From Begonia masoniana (taxonomy: Eukaryota; Streptophyta; Magnoliopsida; Cucurbitales; Begoniaceae), in assembly GCA_022432975.1 (NCBI GenBank), contig CM039508.1, forward strand, positions 25,111,278 to 25,175,277: DNA of 64,000 nucleotides, written 5' to 3'. How positions within the stretch are numbered: position 1 is the first letter of the stretch; the number at the start of each line of letters is the position of its first letter. The notes under the pieces are model-generated. The model was not told where the DNA came from and searched no databases. It saw nothing but the letters and a program-made list of their open reading frames with translations. A program made the position numbers and the translations under genes. Positions 46,733 to 59,412 of this stretch are shown piece after piece.

Positions 46733-47938
46733 GAGTGCTCGGTTGTGTGGTAGTGTAAATGGCCAAAAATATGGACTAAATATGATAATAAATGCAAAAG
46801 AAAAATGAGGACAGTGGTGTGTGTGCTAGTAGCCGAATATATGGTGGATAATGAGGGCAAGAAAGATAAAAGAAAAATAAGGAAAGAGATGAAGAGAGGG
46901 TGTGACAAATGGTGAAGATATGCAAGATGAAAATGAAGAGAAAAATGTAATAAAATAAATGTGGAGTGTGTGAGTTTGATGGCCGAAAATTCAAGGGTGA
47001 TGTGTGTGAAAATGTGATGGCAAGAAAGTAAAGGAAATACCCTTGGTAGACTCGTAGAGCGATCTTACTGTTTAAGCTCTCGTGTGAACAATTTTCCCGT
47101 AGGAAAAATGACCACCGTAGGCCGGGATTTTCGTCCTCAACTCCAACTCCCAATGGAGAAGACGAGGGAATGAGTAAAAATTAACTTAGCAACCCAAGCT
47201 AAGTTAATAATGGAGGGCTACTCCACTTGGTTCAAAGAACCAAGGAAAACACCAAAGGAAACACCTTGGATATTAGAGAAATAGTAGTGTATTGATTTGG
47301 ACAAAAGTTGTAAAACATTCACCAATGCCATGCTTTTATAGAGATCCAAAGGGTTGATTAGGGTTTCCATAAGGATGAATGAATGGTGGCTCTTGGATGA
47401 AAAAGGATGGATGGCCAAGATCAAGGCAAACAAGCACACATCCTAGGGAGGAGATGAATGTCATGCCTAAATCGATCAATGGAGGGAATCTTGCCACATC
47501 ATCAATCCATGTTGCCACTAACTCTTGTACCTGCAAAATCATACCTTTAAATGTGAGCTCTTCTTTGGGTCATGGCTTCCTTTGGGCTTGATCTTGTGAA
47601 GGCCTTTTTTCTTTGAATAATTGGTTGAATTTCTTCAACCCATAATCCACCAACATACATCTACCCTAACCACACAATCTAATGCATGATGCAATTATAT
47701 AATCCATACAATAAAGGCGAATGTATGCCAAATAAGTTCAAAAATTAAAAAAAATTACAAAGATAGGGGCCCGGGGCGACAAATTCCCATCGCGCTAGTT
47801 GGTGACTTCCTCCAAGTGCTCCATATGCATTCCTTCCAAGAATTATACCTACAAGAGAAAAACACGTAATAAGTAGAGAGAAGATATAAAGTTTGGGACT
47901 TTGCCAATTTTCCTTTTGAATGTAACCCGAGGCATGCC
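46733..47938 (-). mobile_element. CRM-B 3' LTR
   Basis: Runs on the minus strand from TGGCATGCCTCGG (47938) leftward; shares GTAGGCCGG, TCGTCCTC and GACAAATTCCC blocks with CRM-A LTRs. The outer end near 46733 lacks the last about 56 bp found in CRM-A, and the sequence passes directly into MULE transposase. Confidence 0.7.
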
Positions 47939-49512
47939 ATCCTCTCCGGTTGATTTGAGGATTTGACCTCAAATCCGTTTGTTAACTTCTCCCCAAAATT
48001 GTCTCCTATGATTTCTTGTCTACTCTTTGAAGGCTCGAATTTGAATGCAATGAGGGTATGTTCTTTCGTTTGAGAATCTATCACCAAATGATACTGTAAA
48101 TGGCAAGGGGGTTGGATGGTCTTGCTAAAATTTTCTTTGTTAAGGGTGGTAGAATTGGATTCGAAAGTTACTTTGGAGGGCGATTGCTCAATGATGGGAC
48201 GAAATTTTCCAAAGTAATCAAATCCGACATGTAGTGAGGTGGAAATGCTAAAGTCCTTTGACCAAAGAAATAATCCTTTTTCTCTTAAGACTGCAAAGAT
48301 AAAATTTCTAACCAATTGAACCTTAACTCTAGTTTTATGGTAGAATTTGTGGTAGCCAAATAGAATACGTGGGTTTGATAATTCTCCCACTAATAAGATG
48401 GGGCGTTTGTGAAACACAAAGGAAGTAAAATTTCTATTTATTTGTTGGGCTTGATGGTGCAATGTGGGAAGGTAATAGTGAGGCCCAAAGCCATAAACAA
48501 ACCTCTTCCTAATTGAGGGGGATGGTAAGGAAATTTCCTCAAGTTTATTCCTTAGGTATGGTTGGGAAGAAGGGTTTATTCCTTTAATATTCGGAAGGGA
48601 GTGTGGTAGACCAATGATCATATTAGAAATTCCAAAAATACTCTCTTAACTTAACTCTATCTTTTCTTGTCGCCATGTTGACTCTTCTTTCAAATGGCAA
48701 AGCATTTTTTCCTCTTCCACAATTTTTTCCCAAATGGGATTTGTTTTGAAGAAGGGTAAATTTGAGGGTTGGGAGGTGGGTGATTCATTATAAAGGAGAT
48801 TATGATGCCAAATGACTCCACTTGAATGAAGGTGCTCTTGGGTTGTTCCATCCAATTGGTAAGTATTACCATGCATAGGTGGTAAACCTTGTGATAATTT
48901 TTCCTTTAATCGTTCACTTTCCTCTTCCTTCAAAATGTCTTCCTTCTTACTTCTTTTTAAATTTACTACAAATCTTTCCCACAAAGATTTAGCTTTCTTG
49001 GTTAAACTCTTAGAGGCTAAGTTAACTTTTGCCCTTTCACCATAATAATTATAAGCAAATCTCTTTTCTAACCTTTTAACCCAAATAGAATATTCATCAC
49101 TACCATAGAGACCACTAAATGAGATAATGTTTGGTTCTTGATTGTGTGCCCAATCCTCATCCTCCGATTCAAAATATCGGGATCTCCTTCTTTGGGGCAC
49201 ATCCCATTCTTCTTCCTCTAAGGGTTGTGGAAAAGGATTTCTACGCCTAGGACGTTCGGAAATAACCTTAGAAGATGTCTCTCGTGAAGGATTTCATTCT
49301 TGGGATTCTTTTCGGGGAGGATTGTTCAATAATGATTGGACTTGTTGGGCAAGGTTGTGAACTACGCTCGTTAAGACATCGAGTTGTCCTTGCATACCTC
49401 CTTGAGTACTAGTCTCACATTCATGATGTGTAGGTTCGGGAGGGGGAGTGTCCCTCGAACGATTTGATTCTTTATGGGGTGTGTCACGTGCAAAGCCGCT
49501 CCTATTAGTCAT
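47755..49512 (-). pseudogene. CRM-B ORF: gag start joined to unknown C-terminal region
   Basis: From ATG at 49512 the N-terminus matches CRM-A gag (M-T-N-R-S-G; QGGMQGQLDVLTSVVHNLAQ; LNNPP). After a TGA near 49291 and a gag-like WVKRLEKRFAYNYYGERAKV stretch, it jumps to GLPPMHGNTYQLD, equivalent to the start of RT, then into about 290 residues I do not recognise (GFGPHYYLPTLHHQAQQINR, FDYFGKFRPIIEQSPS), with a TAA near 48646. The end rejoins the CRM tail (L-R-S-N-P-Q) near the LTR. RT and integrase are absent. Mostly in frame, so it is a non-autonomous CRM derivative rather than random decay. Confidence 0.65.
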
Positions 49513-50680
49513 GTCTAAGTATTTTAATTTTTAAATTTCAAGTTCTTGACTGAGATGTTTTATCCCAAAAGTTGTGAGGTGATTATCTTGATTAATTGTC
49601 TTAGGAAAAATTTTAGGTACTAAGGAATGTTTCCTAGCTAAGACAAAAGTAAAATAAGGATCATGCTCACAATCAATATTTAAAAATTGGTATTCAATAA
49701 ACAACTTACGTTTCAATATCACTTAACAATAACTAGTTTTAGAAATAAAATTTTCAATTCGTGCAATTATCACAAGTCTAACCAATTTCAATCAAGTTAT
49801 CGACTTTTAATTAGAATCACTCAAAATAATATTAATAGCAACTAAATAACTTCAAAAACAGCAACCAATACAATTAGATCACTAATTTAATCATAGTTAA
49901 TATGCTGAAATTTCAAGTTATATAGAGTAGAATTTTCTAAGTGCATAATATTCAATATAACCGATTTTTAGCTAGAAAATTAATCATCCTTGTAAATCAA
50001 ATTTTGTGCAATTAAATTACAGCATTTAATAGATGAATTATAAGCTAAATCCAAGTGCAAACATTCAGCAAACTAACAAAGAAATCGAGAGGAACATACT
50101 CGAGAAACCGAATAAGCATTCAACAAGTAGAATCAGATTTTTAAGTAAAAATTTAGAGCCGACTTTCATGCATCAAAATTTCAGAATTAATCTTTAGTTA
50201 TTGAAACAACATTTAGATGCAAAACATGGTTCAATTATAATCAAAAGATGCCAAGAAAAATCAGAGGAATAACATGCAAAACCGAGAAGAAAAGTAACAT
50301 AAATGAACCGATTTTATAGCTCAAACTTTAGGATCAATTTATGCATCCTTTAATTCCGATTTTGAAACAAGTTAATAGCACATATCTTAAATGAAATTTC
50401 GTGGCTCATTCATAGTAAAGTAGCATAGAAAAATCAAGGCAAAAATAACCATGAAACAGAGGCAAAAGTCTAACAAAATCCGAGGAGAATAACACTTCAA
50501 CAACCGGTTTTTAAAATTAGTTTTAGGCCGATTTTTAAACACCAAAAATTCCAGAATTTTTATATAGTTAATGGAAAATATTTAAGTGCTAAAACATGGC
50601 TCAAAACACAGCAAATAATATAGAAAACCGAGGCAACAAAACAAGGAAAAAAATCGAGATAAAAGAGAATCTAGCCGTTG
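49513..50680 (-). other. CRM-B leader with degenerate tandem repeats
   Basis: Non-coding, AT-rich. Three or more loose units about 190-230 bp long (AACCGATTTT..., AAATTTCAGAATTAAT, AAACATGGTTCAA, AAACCGAG) resemble the CRM-A leader. It ends near 50680 where CRM-C LTR sequence begins; its primer site and 5' LTR are not in the window. Confidence 0.6.
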
Positions 50681-50689
50681 GAAGGTTTC

Positions 50690-51407
50690 TGTTGGCGTTC
50701 GCGAAATGGAGCTCAATGCTGACGAGGCCGCTTGCTTGGAGCAGAGAAGGGCTCCGGTTGGTCAGCTAGTCCAGGTGAGCAATCCGTGCGCTCGCAGAGT
50801 GCTCGACGTCGATCTCTGAATCCCGTGGTCGCTTGCTGAAGATCGTCTGAAGATCACCTCTCTCACTGAACTACTCGATGGGCTTCGTCGTGGATTGAGG
50901 AGCAAGCTGCAATCAAATTTGTTAATTGGGCTGGGCTGGGCTGCTTCATGTGAGATTAAGTGGGCTGAAACTTTCATAAGCTTATGGGCTTTCCTTGCAA
51001 ACCCATCCTCTCATGGGCTAAATTGATAATGTATGACCCAATTTCCTCTTTAATTGTTCATGGGCTTGTTGCTCTTAAGGCTCATGAGTTTACCAAACAC
51101 CTATGCCACCAACTAATCATAACCACACAATCTACCCCTAAATGCCTAATTATGCATGACTAAATATAAGGACTAAATGTTTGTCCAAATTACATTAAAG
51201 GCCATTGTTTGCCAAATTAAAGTTAAACTAAAAATTATGCAATTAGCTCGGTTACACAATTGATGAAGGGAAGACAAATTCCCTCTTTAAAATTCCAAGC
51301 TTTAAGTAAACATTTTTCCTACAAATTTCACAAAACAATTAGTAAATAAAATAGTCAAAATACATACCTTGGCTTGTGCTTGACGGTTAGGAATCGTAGG
51401 CACATCA
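50690..51407 (-). mobile_element. CRM-C 3' LTR
   Basis: Starts on the minus strand TGATGTGCCTACG at 51407, preceded by the purine tract AGAGAGGA (51408-51415). Shares GAAGGGAAGACAAATTCCC with the other CRM LTRs. The outer boundary near 50690 is approximate. Confidence 0.65.
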
Positions 51408-52201
51408 TCCTCTCTGGGTGAATGAAGATTTGACCTCAAATCTAATGGTTGGTCCGCCCGAAGTAGGTTTTCTTCCAAATTAGAACTAACAATTTTGAAT
51501 TTAAAAAGAGTTAAAAAGTAAACATTCATCAACGTAAATAATTGAAAGCCTTTTAACCACCAATAATATTCAATCAACGTTAATAACAAAATGGCACATC
51601 CATTGAGCAAATAAAAATAGTTCACAAAAGAAGAATTACTATGCGTATAATCTCCCAACAAGGGTATCCCCACTATAATTTCATTAACAATTTGAGTACC
51701 TATTTCAATTCTATCAAAGCATGACTTGAAGTAAAAATTAGCATTTACATCAAAATTCTTAGGACAAGTTACGATATCACCAAATAATTTCAAGTCATTC
51801 CTAAGCAAAAAAGATTCCCAAGCATTAACAAAAAATAGATATTCAATCAAACTAGTACTCAACTTAAATGTCAATGTACACTTAGGGATCCGAGGGCTTA
51901 TCTTCTCGTTAAGAGGTTTACCTTTAGTTTCTTTCTTTCTAGTCCTTTTCATCACTTCATAATCATGTTTGGGCAAATAATACTTGCTTTTGTATCCAAT
52001 AAATATAGTAAGGACAAAAAGAGTTCGGTTATAAGCATATAATTTCATAATAACATCAAAACAATTATCAACCCATCCAATTCTAAGTAACCACGAAATC
52101 AAATGATTAGATGAAATATTCCTAGACATAAAATAAGAGTCATAGCTTGGCAAGTGAAACTTATGGAACATGAGTGAGTCAAGTATGGTTTTGTCAAAAA
52201 T
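51380..52201 (-). pseudogene. CRM-C unknown ORF, C-terminal part
   Basis: Continues the frame of 59413-60946 without shift across solo LTR D. It contains repeat 4, HLISWLLRIGWVDNCFD (about 52060-52110), then basic and hydrophobic stretches (LFFVNAWESFLLRNDLKLFG; YYWWLKGFQLFTLMNVYFL), and ends with the CRM-like tail DLRSNLHSPREDDVP that enters the 3' LTR. No gag, protease, RT or integrase motif. The ORF thus replaces gag-pol upstream of a conserved CRM C-terminal tail. Confidence 0.65.
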
Positions 52202-52489
52202 TGTAACGCCTCGAGTTATCTAAACCCGGTTCGTCACACAATGCCCGTATATGACTAAAATTTCTACCATATTTTTTTTTAAAACTTGCAGCAGAAATCA
52301 TTTGAAATGTTAAGGAATAATCAGTCAAAAGAAATAGAAGTTTGAATCGTGAAAACATTTTAAAAGTTGCAGAAGTCAAACGCATCCGCCGATGAGTAAA
52401 GTCAACAGAAGAAGCAGAAAACAACCAAAATAGAAGACTCATGCCGATGACGTCAGCCGAATGAAAAACAAAGGACATCTCTCGGTAGA

Positions 52490-52740
52490 CTGTATCTACC
52501 GGTGACTAAACGACAAAATACACTCTACATCTTCCGATGACGTCAGCCAGATGATTTCCTTCATCCGATCGACTTTGTTCTACACCCACCGATGACTAAA
52601 CGACAAAATACACTCTACATCTTTCGATGACGTCAGCCAGATGATTTCCTTCATCCGATCGACTTTGTTCTACACCCACCGATGACTAAACGACAAAAGT
52701 CCTCCTACATCTACCGATGACGTCATCTCGCATCTGCCGA
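52490..52740 (+). repeat. About 106-bp tandem repeat in D
   Basis: Two full and one partial unit around CGATGACTAAACGACAAAAT and CCGATGACGTCAGCCAGATG. Short CCGATG(A) motifs recur through 52380-52880. It is the D equivalent of the variable A arrays. Confidence 0.85.
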
Positions 52741-52985
52741 TGGGTTTAACGACAAAACCCCTCATCTCCTTCTTCCGATAGGGTAAATTGAATATACCGA
52801 TCACTAAACGACAAAGCATAATACCCACTCATACCGGTAGGGCAAAATCTACATCATCCGATGGCTTTTCTGAAGACATCTTCCGATAGAATTAAGGGCG
52901 ACATTTCAACTACTTCTCGATATACATACGCAACGCTAGTTACAGAAAGGAATTTACTTACTTCATCAAGACTAACATTCAGAAA

Positions 52986-52986
<1 letters not shown>

Positions 52987-53022
<36 letters not shown>
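52987..53022 (+). repeat. Run of 36 A
   Basis: Pure A homopolymer between D sequence and unassigned DNA; it could be the poly-A end of a retroposed insertion or an assembly seam. Confidence 0.95.
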
Positions 53023-53024
<2 letters not shown>

Positions 53025-53777
53025 TTATTAGTTGTGGTTTATTTTGTGATTATTATGTGGACCTTTGCCTCATCTCGTGGTCGTTATAACATTATTTTTG
53101 GTCAAGTCTTTCTCTATAAACCAATCTTAGATCAGCGATCGTGAGTCTCCGACCTCAAGTCGTCGACCTATGCATTTTCGTCTTGCCATTTCCATGTCGT
53201 GACAAGTTGCATCAATCCACTCTCGAAAAAAAGGAGACCATATGAACCCAGACTAAGTCTCAAATGAATTCCTTAAATGGTTATTTGCTTGTTAATACAC
53301 AAGTAATAGTTGGTCACAAGATTGGAGGTATGCACCATTTAGCTCCAATCAACATATAAACAACGAAGATTGAAATTAAACGTTTAGATTTCGCAAGATG
53401 AAATCGAATAATAATACTAAAGCAAACTATATTACTTTCTGAATTCTCCTGTAGGATACAGTAAACAATCTCAGCATCAGGAATCTTAGCAATCAACTTA
53501 GTGTTGGCATGAGAGAGAGAGAGAGGAGAAGAGAGAGAGAGATCATCTTGCCAAAAGAAGCAATAACACTACACTTCTAAATATATACAAAACACCTCTA
53601 CGTTCTCTGAGAACCCAAACACTCCTTTGCAGGAAAACTTTCTCTTAGACCTACCCATTGCACCTTCTTCTTCATCTTCATCTTCTCCACCGCTTCCTGT
53701 TTTGAACTCAAATTTGCAAGGGTGTGATGTTCTTAAAAAGGGAGGATAGTTGTGTGTTGCAGGCATCCTCTTGGTCC
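53023..53777. other. Unassigned sequence left of the gap
   Basis: No LTR match. A GA-rich microsatellite lies at 53508-53543. On the minus strand 53569-53755 a frame has an acidic stretch (GGEDEDEEEG) then KRKFSCKGVFGFSENV; I do not recognise it and it runs into the gap. Confidence 0.4.
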
Positions 53778-53877
53778 NNNNNNNNNNNNNNNNNNNNNNN
53801 NNNNNNNNNNNNNNNNNNNNNNNNNNNNNNNNNNNNNNNNNNNNNNNNNNNNNNNNNNNNNNNNNNNNNNNNNNNNN
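53778..53877. other. Assembly gap (100 N)
   Basis: Exactly 100 N, the usual placeholder for a gap of unknown size. Confidence 1.
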
Positions 53878-54195
53878 TGAGGCGGAGGATACTTGAGCGC
53901 GGCGCAATACCCAGAAGCGAAATATCTTGCGGGATAAGGCCCGCGCGTTACAAATGGTACAAAGCCTGTACCAACCGGAAGGAAAAGTGGCTAACGCGGA
54001 CGTTGCGGCCCCCGAGGGGGGGTGATGGATGACCCACATGTGTACCCTGGAATAAGCCTGCGGGGTAAACCTCGGGTGAGGGCACACTCGGGACCTAAGC
54101 CGAGTGTAGGCGAATCCCGGAACGAGTATAGGCGAATCCCGGGTTGTTAAAGACAGGGGTAGTCACAATCCACATGAGGGCTTGGGTTTTTTTTT
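53878..54195 (+). mobile_element. LTR end and primer-site remnant of another retrotransposon
   Basis: GCGCGTTACA, two bases, then TGGTACAAAGCCTG: an LTR terminus followed by a degraded initiator-Met primer site (TGGTATCAGAGCC expected), on the + strand. The following GC-rich leader has a direct repeat GGCGAATCCCGG and ends at a T-run (54187-54201). Confidence 0.5.
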
Positions 54196-54201
54196 TTTTT
54201 T

Positions 54202-55979
54202 TGTTCTCTAAGGTCGTTCCATGGTGTAGAACATTTCCCCAAATTTTGTTTCTACCCTTAAGCTTTACCAATGTTGACCTCAATTTATGCGACAAATAAT
54301 TACACTCACTCACAACATTCTTTAAGTACTGTCAACTCTAACTTCAAACTTTTCTAACTCTACTTTGATTTATTTCTAAACTCTAAAGGTTTGCTACTGG
54401 ATTTCATTTCTATCTACGGATGAAAAATTCTAGGTTATCAATCTTACATTCTCATCTTAAGCATAGCATTGCAAAAATTTAAATTTTCCATACTCAAGAA
54501 TCTAATAGCATTCGATTCTAACTTACATCCTATGCTTAACTTTAGCCACTTAACTTATCAACTCCAGCCTAAGTTATTCACCAAAAATTATCAGTTTCGA
54601 TTCTTTTTACCTATGAATTGAAACTTCGCAACTTTCTAACTTAACATTCCTCCTAACACCCTTGAATGTTTTCACACAAGTTTCCGTGTTTCTTATTCAA
54701 ATTTCTTATACCCCATTTAACACGTACAACTTAAACCTCAAATCTTTGTATTACTAATACTATTGCAAAAATCTATTTTCCAAGTCTTTCCATTCTTATA
54801 CAAATATTAAATTTTTCTCAGAAATCTCTCCAAACTTTATTCCTAACATATTCTTTTTCATTCTGTTACTTCAGTTTCTATTTATTGTCGTAGCTCCCTT
54901 CACGCTTTTAAACTCAGCCCCTTACCTGATACCTTTCTAAAATAGACACTCCCTCTCTAGCTAATTCGCGTATGGCTTACTATATTCTAATCCTCAGAAC
55001 ATTATCTTAATTCCTTAAAATAGTATTTATACTCTCAACTCCAACCATTTTCCTAACGAATATCATCTAGCATATTCTTTGATCCTTTAATACCTCAATA
55101 TTTATTGGTTTCTTAGCTCTAAATAAATCTCTAACTTTTAATTCTCGACATTGAGTACTGTTCTATAGCTCATTATTCACTCTACAACTATTCCTCTTTG
55201 CCACATTCACGACTCGACCCTGACTCTTCATACTTCTACTCTCGAGTATTCATCGAGAATTATCAACTCTCTATGACTCTAGTTCAAGTCATACTAACTA
55301 TACCTCTTAACACTCAATATTCCCTATCGTTGTTAACCTCACTTCACTTGACACTCAAACTTAAAGCTTTTTCTAATTTAGACTAGGTTCCCCTCTTGTT
55401 TTTCTTGCGTAAAGTTTACTAGAATTTTCCTCCACCGAATACTGATTATTCTCTCAAATTAGTTACTTAAGTTAGACACTCGACTAGACACTCGACTATA
55501 ATTACTTCTCGCTCTACCTACACACAGTCTCATAAACGTATTAATGACCTTACGAAGGTCTAACGTGTCTCCCAATAATTTCATTCTCGATTGCAAACTT
55601 CTACTTGATTCATCATATCTTAGTACTTCCAAGGATTTGTTAACTATGTCCCAAATCTAACTATTTCAATCTTATCTCACATAAGAGGTAACTCTCTAGT
55701 CTATGCGTATCCTCATTACTCAGTTTAGCATTTCCATTAAATTTCTAACTATTCGAACTATCAATTCACTATGAAAAACATGTCTATAAGTTGGTTGGTT
55801 CATGGGGTCCACCGAGGTGGTCCCGGTACTCCCTATATATTCATTCTACTCCTGAACAAGGCTAAACCACCAAATTTCAGCTAACGAACTAAAAGGTAAA
55901 GAAATACTTACAGTCGGTGAAGCACGTTGCACGGCGGCCGGCATTGTCGGGTAATCCTTTGAACGACTCGACCACTAAC
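54202..55979 (-). other. A2 internal region, non-coding
   Basis: T/C-rich sequence like A1's 15210-16500, without recognisable gag or pol. The block at 55900-55975 (CAGTCGGTGAAGCACGTTGC; GGCGGCCGGCATTGTCGGGT) is the A leader next to the primer site. Confidence 0.55.
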
Positions 55980-55981
55980 GC

Positions 55982-55991
55982 TCTGATACCA
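55982..55991 (-). other. A2 primer binding site
   Basis: TGGTATCAGAGC on the minus strand, perfect, three bases from the LTR that starts at 55995. Confidence 0.9.
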
Positions 55992-56979
55992 TCTTGTAAC
56001 GCCCCCGAACCCACCCTGGCTCGGAGCGCTACTTTGCTAACCAATCCCACATTAAGACCTAATTTAAAAAAAAGCCTAGACTCGCTGATTTCCCTTAATC
56101 CTAACTTTATAGCACCACGGCGTCCTTCCCGAAAAATTTCGGCAAAGTAACGCCTAAAAATGGCGCCTCCAAAATGCTAAGTACCTGCACACAATTCAAT
56201 TCCCAACCAGTCCAGAATACTCTTACGTCCAACGTACTAAATCTCTAAAATGCTAGCATCCCTAAGTGAAGAAAATCCGCAGTATAGGGCGATACGTCAC
56301 CCTTAACTTAACTATATACAACAACCATACACCTAGCTATACCATAACTGTTACAAACCTCAACCAAACAGAGTTATACAATTACATCACTTCAGCAACT
56401 CGACATCTACAATAAACCTCCAAAATACAAAATCCCACGTCTCCCGAAGACCATTGTGGAGTCGCCCCGAAAAATGCCCGCACCGGCATGCCCCATGCAT
56501 CACCGACTGCTCCCAAGTCCTGACTGACTCACATAGCTCACCTGTACCTGCGTCATTACCTACACCACAGAACACACACACACACGTAAGCTTACGCTTA
56601 GCAAGTAGGGAGTAACAAATAATAGCAAGAAAAATGCACACACTACCCTACTCTAACACCACAACACAACACCCCTCGACACGACAACTCAACACAAAGA
56701 TACAACACCACCCAATGCAACTCAACAACGCAAAACATCACTAACAACACGACCAACAATGCAACACACACCACAATGCAATGCAATCCTATCATATGCA
56801 GTTTCTACACACTCTGTTGTTTTCTTTTCGTTTCGGTTGCATTTATCTTTCACTTCCAGGTGAATCAAGCAGGCACACGCCCCCACACAGTCCAGGACGG
56901 CCACGCCTTGACCCACGGAGCTAGACCGGAGGCACACGTCCCAACACAGTCCAAGACGGCCAACCGAATCTCCTCCAAT

Positions 56980-57215
56980 CGATCGTAGAATCCTCCGTGC
57001 ACTTCAAGCACGGGTGCACTTCAAGCACCAACCCCATTGTGCACTTCAAGCACGAATAGGTCGAGGAATTCATACTCACGACTCATTACGTACATTAGAA
57101 TCCCCCAATCGATCGTAGAATCCTCCGTGCACTTCAAGCACGGGTGCACTTCAAGCACCAACCCATTGTGCACTTCAAGCACGAATAGGTCGAGGAATTC
57201 ATACTCACGACCACG
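56980..57215 (+). repeat. About 130-bp duplication of GTGCACTTCAAGCAC triplets in A2
   Basis: Two units, each with three copies of GTGCACTTCAAGCAC (a short hairpin) plus CGATCGTAGAATCCTCC. A fifth kind of array at the same place in the A cassette. Confidence 0.88.
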
Positions 57216-58386
57216 TTGCAAATCTTTTCCTATCTTTCATTACATCATCCTCACCACTCAACCCTGCAAAACACGTGATTTCGTCAGTTAGAAAACCATG
57301 ATGCATGTGTCAACCAAGATATGCAATACAACACAATACGACGATATGACACCACACGAAACAACCGGCAAAGAAGACAACCAAGACGTCAACAACTAAA
57401 CAACACTAAACGACAACAACAACTCACACACTACTCGAACACCAACCAACAAACAAACACCAACCAACAAACAAACACCAACCAACCAATAAGGCATCAA
57501 CAACCAAACAACAAAATAAATCCTACCGTTCCGTGGTGTAGGCCCGAAGGCAAAACAAACGTTCTCTACTTACCTGGCGTCCTAGCTCGCTGAGGGTACT
57601 CGATTACCTGTCCATCTACAGCTCGACCTACGATAAATATTCATCAAACCATTAAAATCAAGCCTACATCTACTAATTACTCTCAAACTCCTATTTCTAG
57701 CCTAATCCAATGAAAGCCTAACTAAATGGGCCACCAATTTGGGTTCGGTAAAAACCGACCCGAAACCTCAAACGTGCATAACTTTTGCGTCGGTTATCGG
57801 AATCGAACGATTCCCGCGGCCACGTACTCCTCTAATAACCTATTTTAACCTGCCAAAAGGAATTTGAAAACAAACGACCCTAACTAGGTCAAATTCCAGT
57901 AAACCCGAATCTGCCCTTAAACCGGAAAATTTCCTTTTTCGATTTTTCATCAATTCTCTTCCAATTCCTCACCAATCAACCACCCACATACCTAATTAAC
58001 ATAATCTAACACAAATTAGGGCTTCCAAATCCAGAAACCCGAAATGCCCTAATGAGGGCTCACTGATTTTTCGCCCAAACGGGCTCACTGTGGCCAGGCG
58101 ATGAAAGACGGTCTAAGGGTCGGCAAACCCCCGTCGGAAACAACCCAAATCGGCCGGTGATCGGAGCTCAATCGAGCTCGTCACCTCGGCCTCGACAGAA
58201 CCGAAAAACAAGGCAAAACAAAGAAAAAACCAGACCTTACCGGGCGGTTCGTGCGTGGAGACAAGCCGGAGCCCCTCGTCGCCGCCGTCTGGCCGGAGAA
58301 CGCCGGAGTCGCCGGTGCTCGGCTCGCCTCCGTCGCTCGCGTTCTCTCCCCCTCCCCTGTCCTACTCCTCGCGTCGTCGGGTTCGA

Positions 58387-58485
58387 ACAACAACAGAATG
58401 AAATTCTGTTGTTGTTTTGTTTTATTTATTTTATTATTATTAATAATAATAATAATAATTATAATAATTATAATTATAATTTCTA
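58387..58485 (-). repeat. Hairpin plus AT-rich microsatellite in A2
   Basis: AACAACAACAGAAT, two to three bases, then its complement; followed on the + strand by TTATTATTA/ATAATAATA runs. Same position and design as 9526-9599. Confidence 0.8.
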
Positions 58486-59412
58486 TTAACATTCATACAA
58501 ATTACACTTATCGTTTTACCCACTTGTGTTTTCTACCATTCGAATTTCTTTAAATCTCGTTCTTACAGTATAACCCACGGCTTAATTTCATTGAACCCGA
58601 ACCTAAATTAAGAACTCATTTAATTCCACCAATTTATTCACTTTTCTTTAAATTAATTAAAACAACCTATTTTATTAATGATTCTTTTCTGTTCTCTCCA
58701 ATTCTATCCTTAAAAAATCCCGGGTGTTACATGTTCAATCCTCACTATGCCAGCATGCATTCAAATTCATTTTCGTATACTTTAAAAATATGATGCATGA
58801 CATACCAACACATTCCAGCAAACCCTAATGTTTTGTGATGTAGGCCCGAAGGCACAAGAAAACTTTACTTACCTGGTCTCCTGGAAAAACTTGATTGCAA
58901 GCTACTTCGGGTATTACTCAAACCTAAAACCATAGACAGAGCATACATTAAATTCCCTCTAATCTTCATTCTAAACCACTAGAAATCTAAGGGAAACTGT
59001 TTTGGGAACTCTAGTCATTGTGCATTCTCGATTTCAACTTAAACCGAAACCACCACTCACTTACCGCCTTCTCAAAACCTCATTTATCATCCCTCCTACC
59101 AACGATAGATACAATGTAACAAGAAATAGAAGCAAAACTCACCAAGTTCGGAGGAAATTGCTGGAGGAAGTCGAAGGGGGTCTCCTATCGCGCTCTGCTA
59201 AGTTGAGGAGCTGAGAATGGAGAGGAAATGAAATAAACAGTGGCGGCTACTTCATTAATAGTTTCCTTAAATACGTTATCCACCTTTGAATTTCTAATTA
59301 CCCTTATGCCCTTGCCTAGTCATCCACTAACCCTACATTTAATATTGCCATATAAATTGTGTCATTAGTTTAAAAGGAATAGAGAAACGGTTTGATAGAA
59401 CCGGGTATTACA

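Larger units (their letters stand above)
55995..58731 (-). mobile_element. A2 5' LTR
   Basis: 2737 bp, TGTAACGCCCCCG to CCCGGGTGTTACA, with primer site on its left, so it is the 5' LTR of a leftward element. The 3' LTR is not found before the gap. Cassette: donor CCAGGTAAGTAGAG (about 57563-57577), arms 57528-57542 and 56559-56573 (one G-U), 18-nt GTAATGACGCAGGTACAG (56542-56559), GTGAG. It shares the hairpin and ATT microsatellite with the solo LTR at 9319. Confidence 0.88.
52202..59412 (-). mobile_element. Solo LTR D with nested elements
   Basis: TGTAACGCCTCGAG to GAACCGGGTATTACA, flanked by AAAAT at 52197-52201 and 59413-59417. Left part 52202 to about 52986, right part 58732-59412; between them lie an A element, a gap and unassigned DNA. 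The right part has the donor CCAGGTAAGTAAAG (about 58860-58874) and GCCTTCGGGCC hairpin of the A cassette, so D is a diverged relative. Confidence 0.8.

Noticed and set aside
53569..54087. 172-codon frame across the gap
   Set aside because: One third consists of N positions, and the two sides belong to different sequences.
58157..58553. Arg/Ala-rich frames in A2 LTR
   Set aside because: GC-rich leader plus AT microsatellite translation; the equivalent LTR at 9319 does not keep the frame.
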